Positions 8,736 through 16,756 of a stretch of DNA of 36,204 nt are shown here, piece by piece. The DNA is from XYD2-FULL-39-9 sp964561035 (GTDB taxonomy: Bacteria > Patescibacteriota > Patescibacteriia > Magasanikbacterales > GWA2-37-8), in assembly GCA_964561035.1 (NCBI GenBank), contig CAZLNR010000007.1:1-36204 (forward strand). The letters run 5' to 3'. The position numbers and the translations under genes were made by a program. Numbering within the stretch: position 1 is the stretch's first letter; each line of letters begins with the position of its first letter. The notes below the pieces were generated by a model that did not search any database, had not been told where the DNA came from, and saw only the letters and a program-made list of their open reading frames with translations.

Positions 8736-9284
8736 TTATACTGCGCGAATAAAACATGCGTGGCAAACCGGCTGATATGTGAATGTGCCGTCATCTGGCA
8801 ATACAGACGGCATACCATTGGTAACCGGCACAAGATTGTGAAACACTTGAGAATATACAGCTTTAGGCAATCGGCATTTTTCACACACTGCGCGTTTATA
8901 TAAAACTTCTTTCGGGCCAAGCTCCAATAATTTTTTCACCACTTCAAACATATTGCCTTTATAATCCAAATCCAATCCAGCAGCAATAATTTTTGTTCCT
9001 TTTTGCAATAAGCGCGCTACCGCCGCAACATCATCCGGTTCAAACATATGCAGTTCGTCTATACCAATAACCGAAGCCGCATTATCCGCAATATCATGCA
9101 GGCTATGAATTTTCTGAGCTTCCAACGCTAATCCGTTGCGCGAAGATATTTGCGCATCGCGCACATTGCGATCAGACTGGTACAACGCAAATGAAATATC
9201 AGTATATTTAAGCGGCGCAAAATAACTAATCAAGTTAAATGATTTTCCGCTTTTCATTGGCCCTAAAATAATTGTGAGATCCAT
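8736..9284 (-). CDS. tdk: Thymidine kinase (type II)
   Basis: A 182-residue kinase that phosphorylates thymidine in nucleotide salvage. The P-loop is GPMKSGKS (residues 8-15), followed by the DELHMF Walker B-like motif. Two CxxC pairs (CEKC and CHAC) form the structural zinc site of type II thymidine kinases. I chose the ATG at 9284 because it puts the kinase domain at residue 2. A longer upstream extension would run into the terminator of the preceding gene and has no family resemblance. Salvage of nucleosides suits a CPR lifestyle with limited biosynthesis (inference). Confidence 0.93.
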   Translation of the reverse strand: MDLTIILGPMKSGKSFNLISYFAPLKYTDISFALYQSDRNVRDAQISSRNGLALEAQKIHSLHDIADNAASVIGIDELHMFEPDDVAAVARLLQKGTKIIAAGLDLDYKGNMFEVVKKLLELGPKEVLYKRAVCEKCRLPKAVYSQVFHNLVPVTNGMPSVLPDDGTFTYQPVCHACFIRAV

Positions 9285-9327
9285 AAAAATATTGTTCCAA
9301 TCAATTATACCGAAAAAACCGTAAATC

Positions 9328-9372
9328 AAAAAGTCGTATCCAGCAACCCCTCCCCCTGCCGAAACACGACTA
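9328..9372 (-). terminator. Terminator after the high-GC exported protein
   Basis: On the minus strand AGTCGT (at the stop codon) pairs with ACGACT 28 bases later, with a G-rich loop, followed by TTTTTGATTT. The long loop lowers confidence. Confidence 0.5.
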
Positions 9373-10218
9373 TGGAATGAGCACCTTAACCCCCGCTTGG
9401 CCATAGACCGCCCAATGGTCGGTGGCCAGCATGCCGCCCTTGAGTAGGGCGAAAAAACAATACCCATCGCTACACCAACTGGTACCCAAACCGGTGAGCA
9501 GCATCATGTTGCTGCGATCAATTCGGCTCAGCGCGTCCTTATTCAAGGCATCCAGCAAATTCTGCGCTGTCATGTCCGTCTTGATTGAACCAGACACAAT
9601 CGCAGATTCCCACGAAAAGAGCGGGTTGAACGAAAACGAACCTGCTGACAATCGCAAACCTGCAGTCAAACCCAGGTTGGTCAAACCACCAGAAACAGCT
9701 ATGTGCTGTTTGGCAAAATCTGACACGTCAAATTTGCCGCCGCCATCTTCTTCAGAAACACTAACCAACACATCACGCACATCAAAGCGGAAAAATCCCG
9801 CCCACTGCACATGTGCGCTACCAAAGAACTCAACCCCCTTGGGCAAAGGAGTCTTCCAGAAGAGAGACAACCCAACACTCCCGCCTTCAGCATCCAAATT
9901 GGACGCGAGCGAATCGCTCTGGTAGCTAAGGTGATAGACACCCTCAGTTACCTGGAAACCCATACCCAGAAAGAGTCGCGGCATATTGCGAGCCCGGATT
10001 CCGCAGTCCACCGCCAAACCGTCAGAACCACTATCTATCATAACGGTAGCGTTACGAGAAGACATGGCGCTAAAGTAATCGCTGTAGACACTAAATCCAC
10101 AACCGACCTCGCCTTCCAGCGGCACTTCGGCCATGGAAAGCGGCGGATCAGTCCGCCCCAACTTGTGCACGGCACACACAACCACAAAACACAGGACAAC
10201 AAACCTGATGGTATGCAT
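9370..10218 (-). CDS. Exported high-GC protein, possibly beta-barrel-like
   Basis: A 282-residue protein of unknown family. It begins with a signal peptide (RFVVLCFVVVCAV). The rest alternates short beta-prone, glycine- and serine-rich segments (GGLTNLGLTAGLRLSAGSFSFNPLFSW; ATDHWAVYGQAGVKVLIP), resembling an outer-membrane-type barrel or beta-sandwich. GC content in sampled lines is about 55%, against about 35-40% in neighbouring genes. A purine-rich AAGGGGG lies upstream of the ATG, unlike most genes here. These signs suggest a foreign origin. A true outer-membrane protein would be unexpected in CPR, so the fold assignment is weak. Confidence 0.65.
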   Translation of the reverse strand: MHTIRFVVLCFVVVCAVHKLGRTDPPLSMAEVPLEGEVGCGFSVYSDYFSAMSSRNATVMIDSGSDGLAVDCGIRARNMPRLFLGMGFQVTEGVYHLSYQSDSLASNLDAEGGSVGLSLFWKTPLPKGVEFFGSAHVQWAGFFRFDVRDVLVSVSEEDGGGKFDVSDFAKQHIAVSGGLTNLGLTAGLRLSAGSFSFNPLFSWESAIVSGSIKTDMTAQNLLDALNKDALSRIDRSNMMLLTGLGTSWCSDGYCFFALLKGGMLATDHWAVYGQAGVKVLIP

Positions 10219-10241
10219 GTGAAATGTACCCCCTTACTTTT

Positions 10242-10270
10242 AGAGTAAACCGAGGATGATTTTATGTCAA
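10242..10270 (-). promoter_or_regulatory. Candidate promoter of the high-GC exported protein
   Basis: A perfect TTGACA -35 box (10265-10270) lies 17 bases from TACTCT (10242-10247), a weak -10 box. Confidence 0.45.
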
Positions 10271-10279
10271 CTTTATTTT

Positions 10280-10807
10280 TTATTGATAAAATTTTGAGTA
10301 TTTCTGCCTAAACTTTGCCAGCTTTGGTTCAATAACTGCCTGGCAATATGCCTGCTCTGGATTATTTGCAAAATAATGCTGATGATAATCTTCCGCAGGA
10401 TAAAACACCTCAAGCGGCAACATTTCGGTTACAAATGGATCTGTGTATATTTTTTCCGCACTAAGTTCGGCGATAACTTTTTCTACAGCTTCTTTTTGTT
10501 TTTCGTTCATATAAAAAACAGCTGACCTGTATTGCGTGCCAATATCGTGTCCTTGCCGATTAAGCGTGGTTGGGTCATGAATCAAAAAATAAATGTGCAA
10601 AATATCTTCAAGTGTTATTTTACTCGTATCAAAAGTAACCTGCACAACTTCCGCGTGCCCGGTGCGGCCACCGCACACTTGTTCATATGAAGGATTTTCC
10701 ACTGAACCGCCCGCATATCCGGAAATTGCCGATATAACACCTTTTGTTTTGGAAAACGCTGCCTCAATACACCAAAAACAACCGCCGCCCAACACAATAG
10801 TTTCCAT
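10280..10807 (-). CDS. msrA: Peptide-methionine (S)-S-oxide reductase
   Basis: A 175-residue repair enzyme that reduces methionine-S-sulfoxide in proteins. The catalytic motif GGGCFWCIEAAF is at residues 7-18, with the nucleophilic cysteine in GCFW. The later segments GYAGG, YEQVCGGRTGHAEVVQVTFD, HDPTTLNRQGHDIGTQYRS and AEDYHQHY are all family hallmarks. The length is normal for a stand-alone MsrA. It has its own promoter and is monocistronic. Confidence 0.97.
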   Translation of the reverse strand: METIVLGGGCFWCIEAAFSKTKGVISAISGYAGGSVENPSYEQVCGGRTGHAEVVQVTFDTSKITLEDILHIYFLIHDPTTLNRQGHDIGTQYRSAVFYMNEKQKEAVEKVIAELSAEKIYTDPFVTEMLPLEVFYPAEDYHQHYFANNPEQAYCQAVIEPKLAKFRQKYSKFYQ

Positions 10808-10832
10808 AAAAATATTTTAAATAATAATATTA

Positions 10833-10861
10833 ATTATACTCCACCTTACACACAACCTCAA
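10833..10861 (-). promoter_or_regulatory. msrA promoter
   Basis: TTGAGG (10856-10861), a 17-base spacer and a perfect TATAAT (10833-10838). It abuts the terminator of the upstream helicase gene. Confidence 0.75.
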
Positions 10862-10893
10862 ACAAAAAACCGCCGCTGACGGCGATTTTTTTA
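10862..10893 (-). terminator. Terminator of the DEAD-box helicase gene
   Basis: CGCCG (10871-10875) pairs with CGGCG (10880-10884) around a tetraloop. On the minus strand it is followed by GTTTTTTGTTTG. Confidence 0.85.
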
Positions 10894-10906
10894 TCTACTA
10901 TATTAT

Positions 10907-12208
10907 TTATGCTCTGTGAAAATTTCTACCTGGTCTGCGATTTCTATCTCCGCGATTACGGTTTTGCCCATGAGGCGATCCGTGATGGCGTGAAGCTCCG
11001 CCACCATGACCATGATATGACTGACGCTGATTCTGTTCTTTAAAGAAACTTGGAGCGCTGTTAGCACGACGCGGAGGCAATTCTGGCAAAGCGATTACCG
11101 GAATTGTTTTTTTAATTAAACGTTCAATTTGGCGTATATCTCCTCGTTCATCTGGAGAAGCAAATGAGACTGCCTTACCAAAACTGTCTGCGCGGCCGGT
11201 ACGACCAATACGATGAACATAATCTTCTGAGTTGTCTGGCAAATCATAGTTAATAACCAAAGAAATGCCGGTTACATCAATACCACGTGAAGCAATATCG
11301 GTAGCCACCAGCACTCTATATTTGCCTCGCTTAAATCCTTCTAAAGCTTCTTTGCGCTGCCCCAACGAACGGTTGGAATGAATTTCAGCTGCGCTATGAC
11401 CCATCCCCCGCACATTGAGCGCAATACGCTTAGCGCCATGTTTGGTGCGAGAAAATACCAATACCGAACCGGTAGTTTCTGATAAAATCTTATCCAATAA
11501 CTGAGTTTTTGCGTCTTTGTTTACAATAAACAATTCCTGCTCAACATTTTTGGAAGAAGTTCCGGCTGGAGCAACTTCAATACGAAGCGGCACTTTCATA
11601 TAACGGCTAGCAATTTCTGCAATTGCTTTAGGCATAGTAGCGGAAAACATCAATGTCTGACGGTCGGCTGGAACCTGGGATAATATTTGCTTGATTTGCG
11701 GCATAAACCCAATATCAAACATGCGATCAGCTTCATCAAGCACCACAACCTTCATTCTGTTTAAAGTTAAATTTCTCTGTTCTAAATGGTCAACTAATCG
11801 GCCTGGTGTAGACACAATAATATGAGGGCCGCGTGCTAACATCTGTCGTTGCTGGTAAGCAGAAGCGCCACCGATAAGCACTGCAGTGCGAAGCCCTAAT
11901 GGTCGGCCAACTTTCTGCAATACTTCATCAACTTGCAAAGCAAGCTCACGAGTAGGCAGTAGAATTAAACCCTGCTCTGGACCAGACATCTGAGCCAAGC
12001 GCTGAATCATTGGAATACCAAAAGCCATGGTCTTGCCTGTACCAGTTTGAGCAATACCCACAATATCTTTGCCTTGCAAAGCATGTGGAATACATTGATG
12101 TTGGATAGGTGTAGGAGTTACATACTGTAACCGCTCCAAATTATCCAAAAGCTTTGGAGCTATGCCAAGATCGCTAAAGCGCGCTTGGACTTGCGTGTTG
12201 TGTGTCAT
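10907..12208 (-). CDS. DEAD-box RNA helicase, RhlE type
   Basis: A 433-residue ATP-dependent RNA helicase. The motifs appear in order: Q motif region PTPIQHQCIP, Walker A AQTGTGKT, PTRELALQ, TPGR, DEAD followed by R (DEADR), SAT, and HRIGRTGRA. The C-terminal tail is rich in Arg, Gly and His (GHGGGASRHHGSPHGQNRNRGDRNRRPGRNFHRA), as in RhlE or CsdA-like helicases, and probably binds RNA non-specifically. The gene has a strong promoter and a leader of about 120 nt with a stem just before the start codon, which suggests post-transcriptional or cold regulation (inference). Confidence 0.95.
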   Translation of the reverse strand: MTHNTQVQARFSDLGIAPKLLDNLERLQYVTPTPIQHQCIPHALQGKDIVGIAQTGTGKTMAFGIPMIQRLAQMSGPEQGLILLPTRELALQVDEVLQKVGRPLGLRTAVLIGGASAYQQRQMLARGPHIIVSTPGRLVDHLEQRNLTLNRMKVVVLDEADRMFDIGFMPQIKQILSQVPADRQTLMFSATMPKAIAEIASRYMKVPLRIEVAPAGTSSKNVEQELFIVNKDAKTQLLDKILSETTGSVLVFSRTKHGAKRIALNVRGMGHSAAEIHSNRSLGQRKEALEGFKRGKYRVLVATDIASRGIDVTGISLVINYDLPDNSEDYVHRIGRTGRADSFGKAVSFASPDERGDIRQIERLIKKTIPVIALPELPPRRANSAPSFFKEQNQRQSYHGHGGGASRHHGSPHGQNRNRGDRNRRPGRNFHRA

Positions 12209-12220
12209 AATAAATTGTTT

Positions 12221-12246
12221 AGTGACCCGTTATAACTATGGTCACT
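12221..12246 (-). promoter_or_regulatory. Stem-loop in the helicase mRNA leader
   Basis: AGTGACC (12221-12227) and GGTCACT (12240-12246) form a 7-bp stem about 13 bases upstream of the helicase ATG. There is no Shine-Dalgarno. It could control ribosome access. Confidence 0.5.
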
Positions 12247-12335
12247 CTACTATGACACAAGAGATACGAGTCTAGGATTAGCCAAATCCGAAGGATTCCC
12301 TTTGGAAAAGGCCACCTATAACTTAAGGAGTGCTT

Positions 12336-12364
12336 AGTATAGCATAAAACAGCTGTTTTGTCAA
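12336..12364 (-). promoter_or_regulatory. Strong sigma70-type promoter of the helicase gene
   Basis: Perfect TTGACA (12359-12364), a 17-base spacer and TATACT (12336-12341). The predicted RNA start leaves a leader of about 120 nt. Confidence 0.85.
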
Positions 12365-12385
12365 GGGAAGATTGGCGCATATAAT

Positions 12386-12420
12386 AAAAAGCAGGCTATC
12401 GCTAGCCTGCTTTTTATTTT
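12386..12420 (-). terminator. Terminator after the SWIB gene
   Basis: A perfect 13-bp stem (12386-12398 with 12403-12415) with a TCGC loop and flanking A and T runs, functional in either direction. Confidence 0.9.
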
Positions 12421-12432
12421 TTAATATTGCAA

Positions 12433-12699
12433 TTAGGAAAGGTGTTTGGAAACAAGTTTAGTCATTTCAAACATGCTTACGGTTGCTTTTCCGCCAAATA
12501 CTACTTTAAGAGCAGCGTCAGCGTTAATATTGCGTTTATTTTTTTGATCTTGTAAACCGTTCTTTTTAATGTAGGCCCAAAGATTTTTAACCACTTCAGA
12601 GCGTGGCATAGGACCTTTACCAACTACAACAGCGAGTTCAGCGCTGATAGTCATTGGCTTCATAAAAGCAGCGTTTGCTTTTGGCATATGATATGACAT
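12433..12699 (-). CDS. SWIB/MDM2 domain protein
   Basis: An 88-residue protein that is essentially one SWIB domain: MTISAELAVVVGKGPMPRSEVVKNLWAYIKKNGLQDQKNKRNINADAALKVVFGGKATVSMFEMTKLVSKHL contains the expected LWAYIKKNGLQD core. In eukaryotes the fold occurs in chromatin-remodelling subunits; small bacterial versions are known in chlamydiae and several CPR groups, and a nucleoid role is only inferred. A second methionine at residue 5 could also be the start. The gene is monocistronic, with a terminator downstream. Confidence 0.93.
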   Translation of the reverse strand: MSYHMPKANAAFMKPMTISAELAVVVGKGPMPRSEVVKNLWAYIKKNGLQDQKNKRNINADAALKVVFGGKATVSMFEMTKLVSKHLS

Positions 12700-12810
12700 G
12701 ACTTAACGAAATTGGGTGCTACCCTGCAACTTGTGCGGACAGTGCCAACTTCAATGATTTAATAATTACTTATAGTTATACCACCTTTTCAAAAAATGCG
12801 CTAGAGGGGG

Positions 12811-13410
12811 CTAGGCCATAGCTCGCTTTAACGCTTCTCTTTCGCTTAACCGAGCCATCCAAGAGGTAATGTTTGGATACGAAGAAAGATCGTAATTGAT
12901 AAACGAAGAAATGCCTACAACAGACATGGCCGTAATATCTGCCAAAGTAAATTTACCAAGCGCCATATATTCTTTGTCTGCTAAATGCTGGTTCAATACG
13001 CCTAAATACCGAGGCAATTCTTTTTCACGCGAAGCAGCTGTAGCATCAGAATCCGGCGTTTTCATATATGCCTGCATCACCAGCGGATAGAATGATTCCG
13101 ACAAATGAGTGATAGACCAGATGTTCCATTTATTTACTTCAGCATGATCTTGCACAGTTTTTCCAACCAAGTCATGGCCGTTATATTTTTCTATTAAATA
13201 ATAATTGATAGCCAATGATTCCCATAACACAAACCCGTCATCAATGATGGTTGGCACTTTTCCATTTGGATTCAATTGCAAATATTCTGCGGACTTGTGT
13301 TCTTGTTTGGAAAAATCAAGCGGCACAGCCTGATATGACAAACCCAATTCTTCCATAAGCCAATAACAGCGAAAGGCGCTGGAACGTTTTGAACCGTATA
13401 TTTGTATCAT
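12811..13410 (-). CDS. Glutathione S-transferase-like protein
   Basis: A 199-residue protein with the two-domain GST layout. The N-terminal thioredoxin-like half contains IYGSKRSSAFRCYWLMEELGLSYQAV and the NGKVPTIIDDGFVLWESLAINYYL segment that contacts the glutathione gamma-glutamyl group (VP, ES). The C-terminal helical half contains LGKFTLADITAMSV, with the N-capping box and aspartate typical of the family. CPR bacteria generally lack glutathione synthesis, so the gene was probably acquired and may use another thiol or serve a non-catalytic role. It follows the ABC permease by 23 bases on the same strand. Confidence 0.9.
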   Translation of the reverse strand: MIQIYGSKRSSAFRCYWLMEELGLSYQAVPLDFSKQEHKSAEYLQLNPNGKVPTIIDDGFVLWESLAINYYLIEKYNGHDLVGKTVQDHAEVNKWNIWSITHLSESFYPLVMQAYMKTPDSDATAASREKELPRYLGVLNQHLADKEYMALGKFTLADITAMSVVGISSFINYDLSSYPNITSWMARLSEREALKRAMA

Positions 13411-13433
13411 AGAGATAAAATAAATAAATTAAA

Positions 13434-14189
13434 TTATTTTGACGAGATAGTGCGTTTGGCAAACACCAGCATGACCGCAAAAAATATCGCAGAAAAACCA
13501 AGAATAATACCGACGGACAACAATGGGTTTACATCAGCATACCCGGTAATTGCGTAACGGAAAAAATTTATATTATGATGCACCGGATTAAACAAGCTTA
13601 TCAAATTCCAAGGCTGCGGCAAATTGGCAACCGGATAAAATACGCCTGCCAAAAATATCATCGGCTGCATGACAAATGTGGTCATAAGCGTTAAGGCCTC
13701 AAAGTTCTTTGCCCAGAACCCAAATGCAACTCCGAGCATGCCAAACTCAATACCGGTTAGCCCCAAAGCAAGTAAAAAATATAGCGGGTGCTGCGGTATG
13801 CCAAGCCCTGGAATAAACCATATGGTAGCAAGGAGCGCAATTACCAGCGTAACAACACCGCGAGTTAATGCGGCCAAAGAGTATGCCATGCCAATACGCC
13901 ACACCGAGATTGGCGCAAGCTGCAAATCTATAATATTTCCCAAATTTTTAGCAATCACAAGCGCAAACGACGGATTGGAAAAGCTGCTATTTACAATAAG
14001 CATGGCTAACAAGCCGGTATAGACAAAAGTAAGATATGACAATGATCCAACCGCTCGTCCGGATGTCACAATGCCAAACACACCCAAATACAAACCAATA
14101 GACACAATCGGATTAAAAACCGTATCAATCCAAATTTTTTGAAAACGCTTAACTTCCCGAGCGTATAACGCCCACATATTAGTGCTCAT
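13434..14189 (-). CDS. ABC-2 type transporter permease
   Basis: A 251-residue membrane protein with about six helices. It has the ABC-2 layout: an amphipathic N-terminus (WALYAREVKRFQKIW), the first helix around VSIGLYLGVFGIV, and the conserved region QPMIFLAGVFYPVANLPQPWNLISLFNPVHH near the end. It pairs with the ATPase encoded eight bases upstream to form an export system for an unidentified substrate, for example a polysaccharide, lipid or drug. Confidence 0.93.
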   Translation of the reverse strand: MSTNMWALYAREVKRFQKIWIDTVFNPIVSIGLYLGVFGIVTSGRAVGSLSYLTFVYTGLLAMLIVNSSFSNPSFALVIAKNLGNIIDLQLAPISVWRIGMAYSLAALTRGVVTLVIALLATIWFIPGLGIPQHPLYFLLALGLTGIEFGMLGVAFGFWAKNFEALTLMTTFVMQPMIFLAGVFYPVANLPQPWNLISLFNPVHHNINFFRYAITGYADVNPLLSVGIILGFSAIFFAVMLVFAKRTISSK

Positions 14190-14197
14190 ACGGATAT

Positions 14198-15103
14198 TTA
14201 GGGATTATTGGTTAATTTCAAAAAAATATGCTCCAAAGATGCTGCCTCCGAACGAATAGCTTTAATATTTGTGCCATAATGTTTGGTCAAAGCAGCCATA
14301 TCAACGGCCAAATCATGATTGATCGGATATTCATATTCAGCGCCTATCTCTGAAACTCCCGGCAAATGATTATTTGCTTTTTCAAATAACTCAAAATGAA
14401 TGGTGTTCTTGGAAAATTCTTGTTGAATATCTTTAAGTTTGCCAGCTTTTATTACATGCCCATGATCAACCAATGTAATATATTCGCATAGCTGTTCCGC
14501 TTCTTCCAAGTAATGAGTCGTAAACACAATAGTTGTGCCTTCCTCATTTAAGCGGCGTACCAAATTCCAAATTTTTTGCCGCAAACCAACATCAACACCG
14601 GCGGTTGGTTCATCCAAAATAAGCAGTTTTGGTTTATGCAAAATTGCTTTGGCAACCATAAGACGCCGCTTCATGCCGCCTGACAAGTTGCGCGCCCGCT
14701 CGTGAGTTTTATCAGCCAAACCAAGATCTTCCAACACTTCCGCAATACGCGCTTTTCGCTCTTTTCTTGGCACGCCATACATGCCGGCAAAATAATACAG
14801 CACTTCTTCAACTGTAAATGCCATTTCCACCACAATTTCTTGCGGCACCACGCCAATCATCTGTTTAGTTTTATTTTTTTCTTTTACCACATCCAAACCA
14901 AACACTTCAATAGATCCTGAAGTTGGCAACAGCACGCCGCTAATCATGTTTATCAGAGTTGATTTACCGGCACCATTTGGCCCAAGTAAACCATATATCT
15001 TACCTGGTTCAATGGATAGCGACACGGCATCTACTGCTTTAAAGTCTTCGCCTTTAGAATTCTTAAATATTTTGGAAACTGTATTAACGCGTAATGGCAT
15101 CAT
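14198..15103 (-). CDS. ABC transporter ATP-binding protein
   Basis: The ATPase partner of the ABC-2 permease, 301 residues from the ATG at 15103 (two adjacent ATGs; an upstream extension looks spurious). It contains Walker A GPNGAGKS, the signature LSGGMKRR, Walker B LLILDEPTAGVD and the switch histidine in TTHYLEEAE. The C-terminal part is the DUF4162-like region found in exporters of the DrrA/CcmA type. Read order is ATPase, permease, then GST. Confidence 0.95.
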   Translation of the reverse strand: MMPLRVNTVSKIFKNSKGEDFKAVDAVSLSIEPGKIYGLLGPNGAGKSTLINMISGVLLPTSGSIEVFGLDVVKEKNKTKQMIGVVPQEIVVEMAFTVEEVLYYFAGMYGVPRKERKARIAEVLEDLGLADKTHERARNLSGGMKRRLMVAKAILHKPKLLILDEPTAGVDVGLRQKIWNLVRRLNEEGTTIVFTTHYLEEAEQLCEYITLVDHGHVIKAGKLKDIQQEFSKNTIHFELFEKANNHLPGVSEIGAEYEYPINHDLAVDMAALTKHYGTNIKAIRSEAASLEHIFLKLTNNP

Positions 15104-15124
15104 ATATAAATAATAAAAACAGGA

Positions 15125-15150
15125 GCGGATACTATAACACGATCCGCGCA
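15125..15150 (-). terminator. Inverted repeat between rhodanese and ABC genes; terminator or operator
   Basis: GCGGAT (15125-15130) and ATCCGC (15142-15147) form a 6-bp stem followed on the minus strand by TCCTGTTTTTATT, so it may end the rhodanese transcript. Its loop also contains an extended -10 box (TGTTATAGT) suited to the ABC operon. The repeat may therefore be an operator. Confidence 0.5.
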
Positions 15151-15169
15151 AAAACAAAAGATGGCAGCT

Positions 15170-15502
15170 CTATACGGGAGCCGTTAGAAGAAAACCCTGT
15201 TTACGCCAAGCCAGAAGACCGCTCGCCAGGTTATACAGCTCTGCGTCTAAACCAGAATGCTCTAGCTGGGTAAGCGCCAATTGGCTGCGCCCGCCGGATA
15301 AACAATACAAATATATTTTTTTGTATGGGCGCAATTGATCAATTTGGTTAGCAATAGTGTCAACCGGCATATTTTTCGCGCCTGCGATCGCTCCCTTTTC
15401 AAACTCTGCCGGAGTGCGCACATCTACTAAAATACTATCATCGTCCAATCCGCCAGATATAAGCATTTGTAATTCTTCTGCTGAAATTTGTTTACCTGTC
15501 AT
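15170..15502 (-). CDS. Rhodanese-like single-domain protein
   Basis: A 110-residue rhodanese domain. It has DVRTPAEFEKGAIAGAKNMPV near the N-terminus and the active-site loop YCLSGGRS, with the catalytic cysteine and a basic end. It resembles GlpE/PspE-type sulfurtransferases that carry persulfide sulfur. It begins six bases after the upstream gene, so the two genes share a transcript. The sulfur acceptor is unknown. Confidence 0.94.
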   Translation of the reverse strand: MTGKQISAEELQMLISGGLDDDSILVDVRTPAEFEKGAIAGAKNMPVDTIANQIDQLRPYKKIYLYCLSGGRSQLALTQLEHSGLDAELYNLASGLLAWRKQGFLLTAPV

Positions 15503-15508
15503 ATTTGA

Positions 15509-16669
15509 TTATTGTTTTTTAAGTAATGTTTTTAAAATCCATTGCCCTTCCCCTATTCTATACCATCCACTCTTTTCTTCATATGCCACAACTGGTGAAT
15601 TTTTTGATAATTTTGCCACAATTCCATATTTTGTACCAGGTCCTTTACGCACATTAAGACCATCAACAGTTGGCACTCCCCGCGCCACCACCGTAAACGC
15701 GCCCATCATAACAGGCAGTGTACGCGACGGCTCAACAAAATATTGGCCTGGCAAATTATATCCGCAACTAGCGCTGCCGCCACCGTCGGCTTCAAGCTGA
15801 TTTTCTACCGGCACACCTGCGGCCACCAGCGCATTACTTGCCTCGCCTACCGTTGCAGATTGGCTGCAGTATATAACGAGTTCTTTATTGCCCGGCATCA
15901 CTCCGATAAACAAACGAGCTGTGGCAGGATTGGCACTATCATTTTTTACCACATTTGGCGCAAAACCTTCAAGCGCTTGATCACCGCTGTCCGTTTTAAC
16001 AAAAACCGCATCGTCAAAATCGCTAATACTGGCGCGTCCGGTTTTATTATTTACCAACAACATTCTGCGCGCATGAGCCATATCAAACGAAGGTCGGCTG
16101 CCGCTGGAAATAAGCGTGGCGTTACCCCACGTGCGCTTAAGCGCCAAACTTAAATCTGATACCGGCAATGTGATATTGAAAAACGGTCCGTTCCATAAAA
16201 ACTTCGCGTCGGTTGCTAAAGCTTTGCCAGTTTCTGCCACAAAGCGAGGAAACGCAAAATTATGAACAGAGCTGCTCGGAACAACTTCTGGCGTAGTAGT
16301 GCTAGTGTCAGAAATTGTATCAGTAATAGTGCTGGTCATTTGCGCTGGCGTAGAATTTTTTATATCAATGGCAGCTGCAAAATTAACATCCGCCTGCCCC
16401 CAATCCACCGGCTCGGTAGTAGACGCCATAATAAACTGCACCTGGTTATTTGGCAGATAAATGCGAGTAATGAAATCAAGCGCGCCGCTGCCGCTTGGTG
16501 TTTTAAAAAAACTGGCAATACCCGTGGCTTTGGCCCAGGTAATTGGTTTGTAATCTTCCGGAGTTGCCGCCTTCCAAACCGCTGTCGGTTTTGCTGTCGT
16601 AGCCGCGCCGGCAGGCTGAGCCGCACTCCACAGAAGCGCGACTAGAAAAAGTAAAAATATTTTTTTCAT
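15509..16669 (-). CDS. Exported NAGPA-like (DUF2233) protein with a C-terminal SH3 domain
   Basis: A 386-residue secreted protein. The ATG at 16669 gives a clean signal peptide (MKKIFLLFLVALLWSAAQPAGAA); a longer upstream start is unlikely. The middle matches the phosphodiester glycosidase fold: the FLWNGPFFN-like start, LISSGSRPSFDMA, and ADGGGSASCGY, with the DGGGS motif expected for this family. The last about 60 residues form a bacterial SH3 domain (LNVRKGPGTKYGIVAKLSKNSPVVAYEEKSGWYRI) that probably binds cell wall. A role in envelope glycan processing is inferred. Confidence 0.85.
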   Translation of the reverse strand: MKKIFLLFLVALLWSAAQPAGAATTAKPTAVWKAATPEDYKPITWAKATGIASFFKTPSGSGALDFITRIYLPNNQVQFIMASTTEPVDWGQADVNFAAAIDIKNSTPAQMTSTITDTISDTSTTTPEVVPSSSVHNFAFPRFVAETGKALATDAKFLWNGPFFNITLPVSDLSLALKRTWGNATLISSGSRPSFDMAHARRMLLVNNKTGRASISDFDDAVFVKTDSGDQALEGFAPNVVKNDSANPATARLFIGVMPGNKELVIYCSQSATVGEASNALVAAGVPVENQLEADGGGSASCGYNLPGQYFVEPSRTLPVMMGAFTVVARGVPTVDGLNVRKGPGTKYGIVAKLSKNSPVVAYEEKSGWYRIGEGQWILKTLLKKQ

Positions 16670-16709
16670 ATCAAAAAAAATTAATCTATATAATATGATT
16701 ATAACACAT

Positions 16710-16746
16710 AAAAAAATAAGACCCAACAAATGGGCCTTATTTTAAT
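16710..16746 (-). terminator. Terminator of the DUF1761 gene
   Basis: AAATAAG and CCC pair with GGG and CTTATTT with one mismatch, flanked by A and T runs. It lies between the DUF1761 stop and the next start. A TATAAT at 16698-16703 directly downstream may serve the NAGPA-like gene. Confidence 0.75.
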
Positions 16747-16756
16747 GTAAAATTTA

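Noticed and set aside
9285..9467. Extended N-terminus of thymidine kinase
   Set aside because: It overlaps the terminator and stop codon of the upstream gene; the kinase P-loop requires the start at 9284.
10377..10384. CTGATGA inside msrA as a second hammerhead core
   Set aside because: It is inside a conserved coding region and lacks a nearby GAAA and pairing stems.
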